From the NCBI GenBank assembly GCA_945903795.1, contig CAMDPE010000008.1, positions 1-33,523 of the forward strand: a stretch of 33,523 nucleotides of DNA. The letters run 5' to 3'. This stretch comes from Lutibacter flavus (GTDB lineage Bacteria; Bacteroidota; Bacteroidia; Flavobacteriales; Flavobacteriaceae). How positions within the stretch are numbered: the stretch's first letter is position 1; the number at the start of each line of letters is the position of its first letter. Below are positions 8,364-17,685 of this stretch, in pieces. The position numbers were made by a program, and so were the translations under genes. The notes below the pieces were generated by a model. It did no database searches, was not told the DNA's origin, and saw only the letters and a list, made by a program, of their open reading frames with translations.

Positions 8364-11300
8364 TTATTTAACCAATGATCCTTCCATAATGGCTTCTACA
8401 ACCTCCGGATTTAACAAAGTGGTAATATCACCCATATTTGAGGTTTCATTTTCGGCAATTTTACGTAAAATACGTCTCATAATTTTTCCCGAACGTGTTT
8501 TTGGCAAACCTGGAACGAATTGGATTTTATCCAATTTTGCGATCGGCCCAATGGTACGACCAATTAAATCATTGATTTCTTTTCTTAAAGCATCTGGATT
8601 CTCTGGAATTTCATAAACAATTACATAAGCATACAATGCATTTCCTTTAATATTATGAGGGAATCCAACAATGGCAGACTCAACCACATTATTGTGCTCA
8701 TTAATGATATTTTCAATTGGAGCAGTACCTAAATTATGTCCAGAAACAATGACTACATCATCTACCCTGCCTGTAATTCTATAATTTCCTTCCAAATCCC
8801 TAAAAGCACCATCGCCTGTAAAATATTTCCCAGGGAATGCAGAAAAATAGGTTTCTTTATAGCGTTTGTGATCTCCGTAAATGGTTCTTGCCATGGATGG
8901 CCAAGGATATTTAATGCACAATCTTCCCTCAGATGGATTTGTATTTTGCTCATTTCCTTGTTCATCGACCAAACAAGGTTGCACTCCTGGCATTGGCCGA
9001 GTTGCAAATGTTGGTTTTGCAGGTGTAACGCCTGCCAATGGAGAAATCATAATACTTCCTGTTTCTGTTTGCCACCAAGTGTCAACAATTGGTGATTTTT
9101 GTTTGCCAATTTTTTCATCGTACCAGTGCCAAGCTTCTTCATTAATTGGTTCCCCAACAGTTCCCAAAACTTTTATGGAACTTAAATCATTTCTTTGGGT
9201 CATTTCATTTCCCTGTGCCGCCAATGCCCTAATAGCCGTTGGCGCAGTATAAAATTGGTTGACCTTGTACTTTTCAACAATTTGCCAGAAACGACTATAA
9301 TCTGGATACGAAGGAATTCCTTCAAACATTAAGGTAGTTGCTCCAACAGATAATGGACCATAAACTATATAAGAATGACCGGTGATCCAGCCAACATCAG
9401 CAGTACAGAAATATACATCGCCGTGCTCATATTGGAATACATTTTTGAAACTATGCGCTGTTTGCACCATATAACCCGCACAAGTATGCACCATTCCTTT
9501 TGGTTTTCCTGTTGAGCCGGAAGTGTACAATATAAACAACATATCTTCTGCATCCATAACTTCAGCCGGACAATAGGCCTCAGCTTTCGCTAATTCTTCA
9601 TGCCACCAAACATCACGACCTTCTTTCATGACAACTTTACCATTAACTCTATTTAATACAATTGAGGTTTCAATAGTTGGACAAGTTTCAAGGGCTTCAT
9701 CAACAATCACTTTAAAATCAACTGCCTTATTACCTCTAAAAACACCATCTGAAGTCAATAATAATTTACATTCTGCATCGTTAATTCTAGTTGAAAGTGC
9801 CACTGCTGAAAATCCTGCAAATACTACAGAATGTACAGCGCCAATTCGTGCACAAGCCAATAAGGAAATGGCCAATTCCGGCACCATTGGCATATAAATA
9901 CAAACTTTGTCTCCCTTAACTACACCATTTTTTTTAAGCACATTGGCAAATTTACATACTTCAGCGTGCAATTCATTATAGGTTAAAATTCTATTGTCTT
10001 CATCTGGATTATTAGGTTCCCAAATAATGGCTGTATCTTCCCCTCTTTTTTCCAAATGACGATCCAAACAGTTTTCGGTAATATTTAACTTAGCACCTTT
10101 AAACCATTCAAATGTTGGTGTTTCCCAGTTGTACTCCAACACTTTATCCCATTTTTTACGCCAAGTAAAAGTCTCAGCTATTTGAGCCCAATAACCTTCA
10201 GGATCATTCACACTGTGTTGGTAAGATTTATAATATTTTATAAATGAATCTATACGTAAATCGGCAAGAGTTTGTTTTTCTTCTTCAGTGGCATGTTCAA
10301 ATATTCCAACTTTAAAAAGTTTGAATTCGTGGATAATTTCTTCAATAATTTCAGGATCATCAATGGTTGACGGAATCGTATATTCAACACCATCAGCCAT
10401 ATTTCGTAATAATTTACGAAGGATTTTCCCTGAACGCGTTTTTGGCAAACGCTTCACCACCAATACCCTTTTTAATGAGGCAACAGGTCCAATTATTTTT
10501 CTGACATCTTGCACTATATTGTATTCCAACTCAAAGCTAGACACATAATCACCCGATTTTATCACCACCAATGCTAAAGGAACTTGTCCTTTTAACTGAT
10601 CTTCAATACCCAAAACAGCACATTCAGCAACTGACTTATTTGAAGAAACAATTTCTTCCATTTCCGCAGTTGACAATCGGTGACCTGAAACATTGATTAC
10701 ATCATCTACGCGACCTGTAATAAAAACATAACCATCCTCATCAATATAACCACCATCACCAGTAAAATAATATCCTTCAAATCGCTTTAAATAACCTTCC
10801 CTAAATCGTTCTGTATTTCCCCAAATATTAAGCAAATTTCCTGGAGGTAACGGCAATTTAACAGCGACCAATCCTTCTTCATTTGCTTCAAGCTGCTTAC
10901 CGTCATTACTTAAAATTTGAATATCATAACCACTTACCGGTTTTGTTGAGGATCCTGGTTTTATTGGCAATACTTCAACGCCCATCATATTTGAAACCAT
11001 TGGCCAACCAGATTCTGTTTGCCACCAATGATCAATCACCGGAATTTTTAAGTTTTCTTCCAACCAATGCAAGGTCGCTGCATCACAGCGTTCTCCCGCT
11101 AAAAATTGATATTTTAAACAACTTAAATCGTACATTTTCAGCAACTCACCATCAGGATCTTCTTTTTTAATTGCTCTGATTGCCGTAGGAGCGGTAAACA
11201 TTACCTTTACATTATTTTCACTAATAATTCTCCAAAAAGTACTTGCATCTGGTGTTTTTATCGGTTTTCCTTCAAAAATAATAGTGGTGTTTCTGTTTAT

Positions 11301-12188
11301 AAGTGGCCCGTAAACAATATAACTGTGGCCAACAACCCATCCAACATCAGATGCTGCCCAAAAAGTATCGCCTTCTTCAACTCCATAAATATTTTTCATC
11401 GAATATTTCAACGCTGTTGCATAACCGCCAGTATCTCTTAAAATACCTTTTGGTTTTCCCGTAGTTCCTGAAGTATATAAAATATATAAAGGATCCGTTG
11501 AATCCATCTCAACACAATCTGCTGGTTCAGAAGTTTTTACTAATTTTTTATAACTTACATAGGTTTCCGTTTTAGGATTTATTGCTCCCAAATTACGTTG
11601 GTAAACAATAATCTTTTCAACTTTATGAGTAGCTTTTTCCACTGCTTCATCCACCAAAGGTTTGTAGGCAATCAATCGGTCAACTTCCATTCCTGAAGTT
11701 GCAGTAATTATCACTTTTGGTTTACAGTCATCAATCCTAATCGCCAATTCATGAGGTGCAAAGCCACCAAAAACAACGGAATGAATGGCACCAATTCTAG
11801 CGCAAGCCAACATACTAAATGCTGCATGAGGAATCATTGGCATATAAATAATAACGGTATCGCCTTTTTTTACACCCAAATCACGTAATCCGCCAGCCAA
11901 GCGAGAAACCTGTCTTTTAACATCATTAAAAGAATAGTTTATTCGCTGTTGCGTTACGGGCGAATCATAAACAATGGCGGTTTGCTCTCCAAAGCCAGCT
12001 TCAACGTGTTTATCAACCGCCAAATAGCAAATGTTTAATTTCCCTCCTTCAAACCAACGATCAAAACCATTTTCATCTTTAGATAATATTGTAGTTGGCT
12101 TTTTAAACCACTTTATATTATTGGCTTGTTCTCCCCAAAACGCTTCCGGGTTTTCAATACTGTTTTTGTAATGTTTTTGATAACTCAT
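8364..12188 (-). CDS. acs: Fused propionyl-CoA synthetase-like / acetyl-CoA synthetase (PrpE-AcsA), 1274 aa
   Basis: Two complete AMP-forming acyl-CoA synthetases in one frame; each activates a short-chain fatty acid with ATP and CoA. Residues 1-620 resemble PrpE (ILRDTGGYA, KPGSSTKPVSGYD). Residues 650-1274 resemble AcsA (TVGEPINEEAW, WPSMARTIYGD). Each half has a P-loop (YTSGTTGKPKG at 238-248, YTSGSTGKPKG at 888-898), a WWQTE motif, FTGDG, and the regulatory C-terminal lysine in LPKTRSGK (Lys588 and Lys1235). The acyl-pocket residue before GE is Ala364 in the first half and Val1011 in the second (Val386 in Salmonella Acs), which fits propionate and acetate respectively. No methionine occurs between residues 597 and 766, so the second half has no start codon of its own. 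Single synthetases have about 630-650 residues. It is the last gene of the minus-strand locus, two bases after the 72-aa gene. Confidence 0.92.
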   Translation of the reverse strand: MSYQKHYKNSIENPEAFWGEQANNIKWFKKPTTILSKDENGFDRWFEGGKLNICYLAVDKHVEAGFGEQTAIVYDSPVTQQRINYSFNDVKRQVSRLAGGLRDLGVKKGDTVIIYMPMIPHAAFSMLACARIGAIHSVVFGGFAPHELAIRIDDCKPKVIITATSGMEVDRLIAYKPLVDEAVEKATHKVEKIIVYQRNLGAINPKTETYVSYKKLVKTSEPADCVEMDSTDPLYILYTSGTTGKPKGILRDTGGYATALKYSMKNIYGVEEGDTFWAASDVGWVVGHSYIVYGPLINRNTTIIFEGKPIKTPDASTFWRIISENNVKVMFTAPTAIRAIKKEDPDGELLKMYDLSCLKYQFLAGERCDAATLHWLEENLKIPVIDHWWQTESGWPMVSNMMGVEVLPIKPGSSTKPVSGYDIQILSNDGKQLEANEEGLVAVKLPLPPGNLLNIWGNTERFREGYLKRFEGYYFTGDGGYIDEDGYVFITGRVDDVINVSGHRLSTAEMEEIVSSNKSVAECAVLGIEDQLKGQVPLALVVIKSGDYVSSFELEYNIVQDVRKIIGPVASLKRVLVVKRLPKTRSGKILRKLLRNMADGVEYTIPSTIDDPEIIEEIIHEFKLFKVGIFEHATEEEKQTLADLRIDSFIKYYKSYQHSVNDPEGYWAQIAETFTWRKKWDKVLEYNWETPTFEWFKGAKLNITENCLDRHLEKRGEDTAIIWEPNNPDEDNRILTYNELHAEVCKFANVLKKNGVVKGDKVCIYMPMVPELAISLLACARIGAVHSVVFAGFSAVALSTRINDAECKLLLTSDGVFRGNKAVDFKVIVDEALETCPTIETSIVLNRVNGKVVMKEGRDVWWHEELAKAEAYCPAEVMDAEDMLFILYTSGSTGKPKGMVHTCAGYMVQTAHSFKNVFQYEHGDVYFCTADVGWITGHSYIVYGPLSVGATTLMFEGIPSYPDYSRFWQIVEKYKVNQFYTAPTAIRALAAQGNEMTQRNDLSSIKVLGTVGEPINEEAWHWYDEKIGKQKSPIVDTWWQTETGSIMISPLAGVTPAKPTFATRPMPGVQPCLVDEQGNEQNTNPSEGRLCIKYPWPSMARTIYGDHKRYKETYFSAFPGKYFTGDGAFRDLEGNYRITGRVDDVVIVSGHNLGTAPIENIINEHNNVVESAIVGFPHNIKGNALYAYVIVYEIPENPDALRKEINDLIGRTIGPIAKLDKIQFVPGLPKTRSGKIMRRILRKIAENETSNMGDITTLLNPEVVEAIMEGSLVK

Positions 12189-12190
12189 AA

Positions 12191-12409
12191 TTATTTGTTT
12201 TTATTATTAAATAATCCAAACCAAACTGGATTTAAAAATTTTATTTTTATCAATGCCCATAGCACTAATAAGGTAAACAGTCCCATAAAGAGGGAACTTA
12301 ATGCACTTATTTGAAACAATGATTCTATATATATTCTGCCAAATATGGTAATGATTACATAAATAGTGATCACTATATCCGAAGAGCTATTTCCCAATTT
12401 ATAATTCAT
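12191..12409 (-). CDS. Small membrane protein, 72 aa, unknown function
   Basis: A short protein with two predicted membrane spans (about residues 11-30 and 38-57) and a basic C-terminal tail. I do not recognise a family. It lies 8 bases after the response regulator and 2 bases before the fused synthetase on the same strand, so it is clearly part of the operon. The tight spacing and the plausible membrane pattern favour a real gene over a chance frame. It might help the sensor kinase or the symporter, but nothing in the sequence shows this. Confidence 0.65.
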   Translation of the reverse strand: MNYKLGNSSSDIVITIYVIITIFGRIYIESLFQISALSSLFMGLFTLLVLWALIKIKFLNPVWFGLFNNKNK

Positions 12410-12417
12410 ATTTTATA

Positions 12418-12786
12418 TTATTTTTTATTTAAAAGTTCTTTTACTTCTTTTACCAAATTTTTTATGGCAAAAGGTTTTGAAATGTACTTATCAGCACCTA
12501 ATTGCAGCCCTAATTCTATGTCTGATGCTTTATTTTTTGCTGAAAGAAATATAACTTTAATTTTATTTAAAGTTTCGCTATTTTTTAAATAATTAAGCAC
12601 CTGATAGCCATCAACATTTGGCATCATAATATCCAATAATATAATATCCGGAATTGAATTTTCAACTATTTCAATGGCTTCTGCTCCATCACGGGCTATG
12701 TACACTTGAAAATCTTCTTTCTTAAAAATGTATTCCAGTGACATAACAATGTTAGGCTCATCATCAACTATTAATATCTTTTTCAT
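12418..12786 (-). CDS. Receiver-only response regulator
   Basis: A 122-residue CheY-type receiver domain with no output domain. The acidic pair Asp8-Asp9, the phosphoacceptor Asp52 (in LLDIMMP), Ser82 and Lys104 (in SKPF) are all present. The gene starts one base after the stop of the SSS-type kinase gene, so the two form a cognate pair. Known partners of such kinases (CrbR, CbrB) carry DNA-binding domains; this one does not. It must act through protein contacts or pass its phosphate on. It cannot itself be the transcription activator of the locus in the usual way. Confidence 0.92.
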   Translation of the reverse strand: MKKILIVDDEPNIVMSLEYIFKKEDFQVYIARDGAEAIEIVENSIPDIILLDIMMPNVDGYQVLNYLKNSETLNKIKVIFLSAKNKASDIELGLQLGADKYISKPFAIKNLVKEVKELLNKK

Positions 12787-12787
12787 T

Positions 12788-15418
12788 TTATGGTCTATTT
12801 AATGGTAACGTAAAAGTCAATCTGGCCCCTTGAGAACTTCTGTTTTCTGCCCAAATTTTACCATTGTGGCTTTCAATAATTTGTTTACTGATTGCCAAAC
12901 CAAGTCCGCTCCCAATTGGTTTTAACAAGGTTTGATTTTTAGATTGATAAAATTTATTGAAAATGGCTATTAATTCATCATTTTCAATTCCTTTCCCATT
13001 GTCTTCAACAGATATTTCAACTTTATTCTGATTTACATAGGTTGAAATTTTAACCTCTCCACTTTCTTCATTTGAAAATTTAAAGGCATTCGACAATAAA
13101 TTGACAATTACTTGTTGAATCCTGTCCTCATCATAAACAACCTCCACGTCATTAATTTCATTCAAATTCATTTTAATTCCTTTATTAATGGCCAATTGCC
13201 TAAAAGGATCAATTGATTTTAAAATGGTATTTTTAATCGAATGCTCATTTAAATCCAATTTTTCTTTTCCCGTAGCCAATTTTTCCAAGTCTAAAATGTT
13301 ATTGATTAACCTGCTCACTCTTTCACTTTCACTTACTATACTCGTTAAAAATTTCTTTTTTGTGGGATTGTCAATTTCATCGTCAGCCAATAATATTTCT
13401 GAAAGGGCTCTTATTGAAGTGATTGGCGTTTTTAATTCATGCGCCACTGTGTCGAGAAATTCATCTTTTTGTTTGTCGCGTTCTTTTAATTCGATGTTGG
13501 ATTCTTTTGCTTTTTGGGTTTCATCCAGAATATTCAATACTTCTGCTAAACTTATTTCTTCTTCTTTTACTACGGAAGCGATTAAAATTCTTGCTGAAGC
13601 GCTTCCGATACTTCCGGTTAACAATTTTTCGGAAAAATTTACCAAACGAGCATCTGCAACTTGCGTTTTTTTATCGATATCATACTTCATATAAAACAAA
13701 TTCAACGCTCTTTCAGTTCTGTTTTCGCCCAAAAAACGGGTTAAAACTTTTCTGATATCACGCACATAAGCTTCTCCTTTCCACACATAAGCACCTTCTT
13801 GCAAAGCTGCATATTTGGTGCTGTCTACAAACATTTCGGCAAAATTTCGTTCCCGGTAACTTCCCAATTTATTAACAGAAACCAACGAATAAATAATAGC
13901 ATTAAAGAGCAGGCTCCAAAAAAATGCGTGGGTTACCGGCTCAAATAATTGCAATCCGAACAATTCATAAGGCTTTAAAATACTGATGCCGAACAATCCT
14001 TCATCAACAAAAGTAGTGACAATAGATTGTGAGTCGATAATTAGCGGAATTAATAAGGTATACACCGTAATTAAAAAACCTATGATGATGCCGTATTTTG
14101 CAGCTTTTGAAGATCCTCTCCTCCAAAACAAACCTCCAAAAAAGGACGGAGCCAATTGGGCAATAACCACAAATGAAATCAATCCGATTGAAACCAAAGG
14201 CCTGTCCAACGTAAAGCTTTTATAGAAAAAATAAGCGATGATAATCAACAAAAAAATTGAAATGCGTCGAATATTTTTAATAGATTCCGTGTTTTCTTCC
14301 GATTCTGATTTGCTAAACCGCTTCAAAAATCCGTAAGGAATAATTAAATTATTGCTAAGCATGGTAGCCAATGCCAACGAAGAAATAACCACCATGGAAA
14401 TTGCTGCCGAAAATCCGCCCAAAAACACCAACAGTGCCAAAAACTCATTATTGTTGTTTAACGGCAACAACAATGTAAATAAATCGGCATCAACTTGTTG
14501 ATTTTGAAAGATGATGTTTCCACCCCAAGCAATGAATATCACAAAAACATTAAAAAGCAATAAATACAGTGGAAACAGCCAAATTACTTTCTGCAAATAT
14601 TTTTCCCGTTCATTTTCAATAACGGTCACCTGAAATTGTCTTGGCAATAACATAATGGCTATCATAGATAATAAACTCAGCAAAAACCAATTAAATCCGC
14701 CATTTAAACCATCAATGGTTTGCTGGGTTTTAAAATTGGGCAAAACCGATGCCTGATTGTAAATATCGGTTGGGCCATTAAATAAATAAAAGGTTACATA
14801 AAAACCAATGACAAGAAAAAATACCAGTTTAATAACAGATTCCAGTGCGATTGCAGTGATGATTCCTTTGTGACGCTCGGATGCATCCGTATGCTGGGTA
14901 CCAAAAAAAGCGGCAAAAATTGCCAATAAAATTGCAATGTAAAAGGTGGTATCGTCTAAAATGGAAATGGCAGAAATATGATGATTTGTGATTACGTTAA
15001 AAGTTTCGGAAATTGCTTTTAACTGTAATGATATATAAGGTACAATCGCCAAAACGCAAACCAAGGTCACTAAGGCACCTAAAAAACGATCGTTGCCATA
15101 GCGCAGTGAAATGAAATCGGCCAAAGTTGAAATTTTATTTCCTTTGGAAATTCTGATAATTTTACGCATTAAAATTACCCAGGTTGGTATAATGATAATG
15201 GGACCCAAATAAATGGTTAAAAATTTTAATCCTGATGTTGCTGCCAAACCAACGCTGCCATAGTAAGTCCATGCTGTGCAATAAACCGCCAATGAAAGGG
15301 TATAAATATAAGGGTTATTAACCCACCTGCTTTTTGAATTTTTTTCAGCCCAATAAGCCACATAAAAAATGACGGCCAAATAAACCAATATTACTGCTAT
15401 CACCAAAAAACTACTCAT
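12788..15418 (-). CDS. SSS-STAC sensor histidine kinase (CrbS/CbrA-like)
   Basis: An 876-residue inner-membrane kinase. Residues 1-515 form a sodium:solute-symporter domain of about 13 spans. Residues 540-625 match the STAC linker (YVRDIRKVLTRFLGENRTERA). Then follow a dimerisation domain with His660 in VAHELKTP, the N-box around Asn773 and Asn777, DNGKG at 806-810 and GSGLGLA at 836-842. I see no PAS domain. Kinases of this build, CrbS in Vibrio and CbrA in Pseudomonas, control acetate or carbon-source use; sensing by the transporter-like domain is the general view. The start overlaps the 64-aa gene by eight bases, and the response regulator follows after one base. Its position between an acetate-type symporter and the synthetase supports a role in acetate/propionate sensing. 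Confidence 0.92.
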   Translation of the reverse strand: MSSFLVIAVILVYLAVIFYVAYWAEKNSKSRWVNNPYIYTLSLAVYCTAWTYYGSVGLAATSGLKFLTIYLGPIIIIPTWVILMRKIIRISKGNKISTLADFISLRYGNDRFLGALVTLVCVLAIVPYISLQLKAISETFNVITNHHISAISILDDTTFYIAILLAIFAAFFGTQHTDASERHKGIITAIALESVIKLVFFLVIGFYVTFYLFNGPTDIYNQASVLPNFKTQQTIDGLNGGFNWFLLSLLSMIAIMLLPRQFQVTVIENEREKYLQKVIWLFPLYLLLFNVFVIFIAWGGNIIFQNQQVDADLFTLLLPLNNNNEFLALLVFLGGFSAAISMVVISSLALATMLSNNLIIPYGFLKRFSKSESEENTESIKNIRRISIFLLIIIAYFFYKSFTLDRPLVSIGLISFVVIAQLAPSFFGGLFWRRGSSKAAKYGIIIGFLITVYTLLIPLIIDSQSIVTTFVDEGLFGISILKPYELFGLQLFEPVTHAFFWSLLFNAIIYSLVSVNKLGSYRERNFAEMFVDSTKYAALQEGAYVWKGEAYVRDIRKVLTRFLGENRTERALNLFYMKYDIDKKTQVADARLVNFSEKLLTGSIGSASARILIASVVKEEEISLAEVLNILDETQKAKESNIELKERDKQKDEFLDTVAHELKTPITSIRALSEILLADDEIDNPTKKKFLTSIVSESERVSRLINNILDLEKLATGKEKLDLNEHSIKNTILKSIDPFRQLAINKGIKMNLNEINDVEVVYDEDRIQQVIVNLLSNAFKFSNEESGEVKISTYVNQNKVEISVEDNGKGIENDELIAIFNKFYQSKNQTLLKPIGSGLGLAISKQIIESHNGKIWAENRSSQGARLTFTLPLNRP

Positions 15419-15605
15419 AATACTTTTTTAAGATGATATATGAAACTACAATACTTAAAATCCAAACAAAAAATATGTAAAAATATAAAATGGGAAAACC
15501 AATAAAAGTCGTACTGCTGTTAAAAATCAACAATATCGGAACATTAAGCAAAAACAAAAGCATTAATGACAATACGATTAACTTTTGTTGGTGTCTTTTT
15601 TTCAC
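15411..15605 (-). CDS. Small membrane protein, 64 aa, unknown function
   Basis: A short protein with a basic start (MKKRHQQK) and two hydrophobic spans (about 9-28 and 34-58). It begins at a GTG at 15605, as no better ATG is present upstream. It overlaps the kinase start by eight bases, which points to translational coupling. The size and two-span topology recall DUF4212, the small partner of the true symporter, and it precedes an SSS-domain kinase in the same way. A small subunit for the sensor domain is therefore an attractive but unproven idea. I recognise no family motif. Confidence 0.6.
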   Translation of the reverse strand: MKKRHQQKLIVLSLMLLFLLNVPILLIFNSSTTFIGFPILYFYIFFVWILSIVVSYIILKKYYE

Positions 15606-15620
15606 TATTTGTTAAATATT

Positions 15621-15654
15621 AAAAACAGCACTATAAAAATTTATAGTGCTGTTT
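15621..15654 (-). terminator. Intrinsic terminator after the symporter gene
   Basis: A perfect 14-base-pair stem (15623-15636 with 15641-15654) closes a four-base loop. Read on the minus strand it ends in TTTTT, as expected for a terminator. It lies between the symporter gene and the 64-aa/kinase genes, so the porin-DUF4212-symporter part is at least partly separated from the kinase-synthetase part. Confidence 0.85.
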
Positions 15655-15669
15655 GATTGTTAAATTCTA

Positions 15670-17394
15670 TTAATGTGCACCTTGTGCTGCTTCCACTCCA
15701 GACGGAATTCTAATATGTTCAACAATTTCTTGAACATGTTGTGGCGGCGCTGGCGTTAATCTTGAAACAACTACAGAAACAATAAAGTTTACTGCCATCG
15801 CTACTGTTCCAAAACCTTCAGGAGAGATTCCTCCTTTTCCAAAATTAAACCACCAATCTGGTGCAAGACCAGCCACAGCATCTTTTCCTCCGTCAAAAAT
15901 TCCAAATTTGAATTTTAACATATAGTATAACATTAAACATAAGCCTATAATCATACCTGTAATCGCACCTTCTTTGTTCATACGCTTGTCAAAAATACCA
16001 AGCAAAATTGCCGGGAAGAAAGATGCTGCGGCCAAACCGAAAGCAAGTGCGACAACGGCGGCGACAAATCCAGGAGGATTTATTCCAAAATAACCTGCAA
16101 TAAGAACTGCAACACCAGCACTTAATCGAGCGGCTAAAAGTTCGCCTTTTTCAGAAATATTTGGATTTATGATTTTCTTGATTAAGTCGTGAGAAATTGA
16201 AGAAGCGATTACCAATAACAATCCAGCTGCTGTAGATAAAGCTGCTGCCAATCCACCTGCTCCAACCAATGCAACTACCCAGTTAGGCAAATTCGCAATT
16301 TCAGGGTTGGCAAGTACCATAATATCATTGTCAATTGTTAATTCGTTGATTTCTTTATCGGCAACATATTGAACAATGCCATCAGCATTTTTATCTTCAA
16401 ATTTCAACAATCCTGTTTTTTCCCAATTGCCAAACCATTGTGGCAATTCAGCATATTTTGAATTACTTACAGTTTCAATTAAATTGGTTCGTGCAAAAAC
16501 GGCCACTGCAGGCACTGTTGTATATAAAATAGCGATAAAAAACAAGGCCCAACCTGCTGATGCTCTTGCATCTTTTACTTTTGGCACAGTAAAGAAACGA
16601 ACAATAACGTGAGGTAATCCAGCGGTACCTACCATAAGGGCAAATGTGATTGCAAATACATCAATCATCGATTTGGTACCAGAAGTATATTCGGTGAATC
16701 CGAGCTCTCGCGACAATCCATCCAATTTATCCAATAAATATACCCCATCTTCACCTGCAGCTCCAAATCCCAATTGAGGAATAGGGTTACCTGTCATTTG
16801 AAATGATATATATATTGCAGGCACCATAAAAGCGAATATCAATACACAATATTGCGCCACTTGGGTATAAGTAATTCCCTTCATTCCGCCCAATACAGCA
16901 TAAAATAAAACAATTGCCATACCTATATATACACCTGTGTCAATTTCCACTTCCAAGTATCTTGAAAATACAATTCCTACTCCTCTCATCTGACCTGCCA
17001 CATAAGTAAATGAAACAATCAAGGCACAAACTACGGCTACAATTCGCGCAGTATTGGAATAATACCTGTCCCCAATAAAATCAGGCACCGTAAATTTTCC
17101 AAATTTTCTTAAATAAGGCGCCAACAAAAGTGCCAGAAGCACATAGCCGCCGGTCCAGCCCATAATGTAAACGGAGCCATCATATCCGGTAAAAGACACA
17201 ATCCCCGCCAAAGAGATAAATGATGCTGCTGACATCCAGTCGGCAGCGGTAGCCATACCATTCATAATTGGCGAAACACCTCCGCCAGCTACATAAAATT
17301 CTTTAGAAGTTCCTGCCCTGGCCCAAATTGCAATTCCTATATAAAGCGCAAATGAAAGTCCGACAAGTATCCAAGTCCATGCTAATATTCCCAT
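15670..17394 (-). CDS. Cation/acetate symporter, SSS family (VC_2705 type)
   Basis: A 574-residue inner-membrane sodium:solute symporter with about 13 spans. Family-like stretches include FYVAGGGVSP near the N-terminus, AADWMSAASF in the first core helix, and AGGLAAALSTAAGLLL around residue 385. A loop at about 330-345 contains DKNADGIVQY, an EF-hand-like acidic segment that, from memory, is usual in the VC_2705 subgroup. The partner DUF4212 subunit is encoded 25 bases upstream, the diagnostic arrangement for this subgroup. The likely substrate is acetate or another short-chain acid, supported by the fused acyl-CoA synthetase in the same locus. A strong terminator follows. Confidence 0.92.
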   Translation of the reverse strand: MGILAWTWILVGLSFALYIGIAIWARAGTSKEFYVAGGGVSPIMNGMATAADWMSAASFISLAGIVSFTGYDGSVYIMGWTGGYVLLALLLAPYLRKFGKFTVPDFIGDRYYSNTARIVAVVCALIVSFTYVAGQMRGVGIVFSRYLEVEIDTGVYIGMAIVLFYAVLGGMKGITYTQVAQYCVLIFAFMVPAIYISFQMTGNPIPQLGFGAAGEDGVYLLDKLDGLSRELGFTEYTSGTKSMIDVFAITFALMVGTAGLPHVIVRFFTVPKVKDARASAGWALFFIAILYTTVPAVAVFARTNLIETVSNSKYAELPQWFGNWEKTGLLKFEDKNADGIVQYVADKEINELTIDNDIMVLANPEIANLPNWVVALVGAGGLAAALSTAAGLLLVIASSISHDLIKKIINPNISEKGELLAARLSAGVAVLIAGYFGINPPGFVAAVVALAFGLAAASFFPAILLGIFDKRMNKEGAITGMIIGLCLMLYYMLKFKFGIFDGGKDAVAGLAPDWWFNFGKGGISPEGFGTVAMAVNFIVSVVVSRLTPAPPQHVQEIVEHIRIPSGVEAAQGAH

Positions 17395-17419
17395 GATTAA
17401 TTATTTTTTAAAGTTAGTA

Positions 17420-17674
17420 TTATTCGTGAACACCGTATTTTTTATCCAAAGTATTCATCAATTTTACATAGACGATAATTAGGATAACAAATACATAAAT
17501 TGACCCTTGTTGCGCAAACCAAAAACCGAGTTTGAAACCACCGATTTTGATTGTGTTTAGCTGCTCCACTAAAAAGATTCCGAACACGTAAGAAACCAAA
17601 AACCAGATACTTAGCAAGATTGCCAAATATTTTAGATTTTCTCTCCAATATGCTTTCATGTTTTCTTTTGACAT
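17420..17674 (-). CDS. DUF4212 small membrane subunit of the symporter
   Basis: An 84-residue protein with two membrane spans (about 14-35 and 54-73). It matches DUF4212: a start rich in charged and aromatic residues (AYWRENLKYL), the segment WFLVSYVFGIFL, and GFKLGFWFAQQGSIYVFV. Members are nearly always encoded next to VC_2705-type SSS symporters and are taken to be their small subunit. It lies 11 bases after the porin gene and 25 bases before the symporter, all on one strand. Confidence 0.93.
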   Translation of the reverse strand: MSKENMKAYWRENLKYLAILLSIWFLVSYVFGIFLVEQLNTIKIGGFKLGFWFAQQGSIYVFVILIIVYVKLMNTLDKKYGVHE

Positions 17675-17685
17675 AATAATTGGTT

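Noticed and set aside
8364-12188. The trifunctional propionyl-CoA synthase of the 3-hydroxypropionate cycle
   Set aside because: That enzyme joins one synthetase domain to enoyl-CoA hydratase and reductase domains. Here both halves are synthetases and no hydratase or reductase motif is present.
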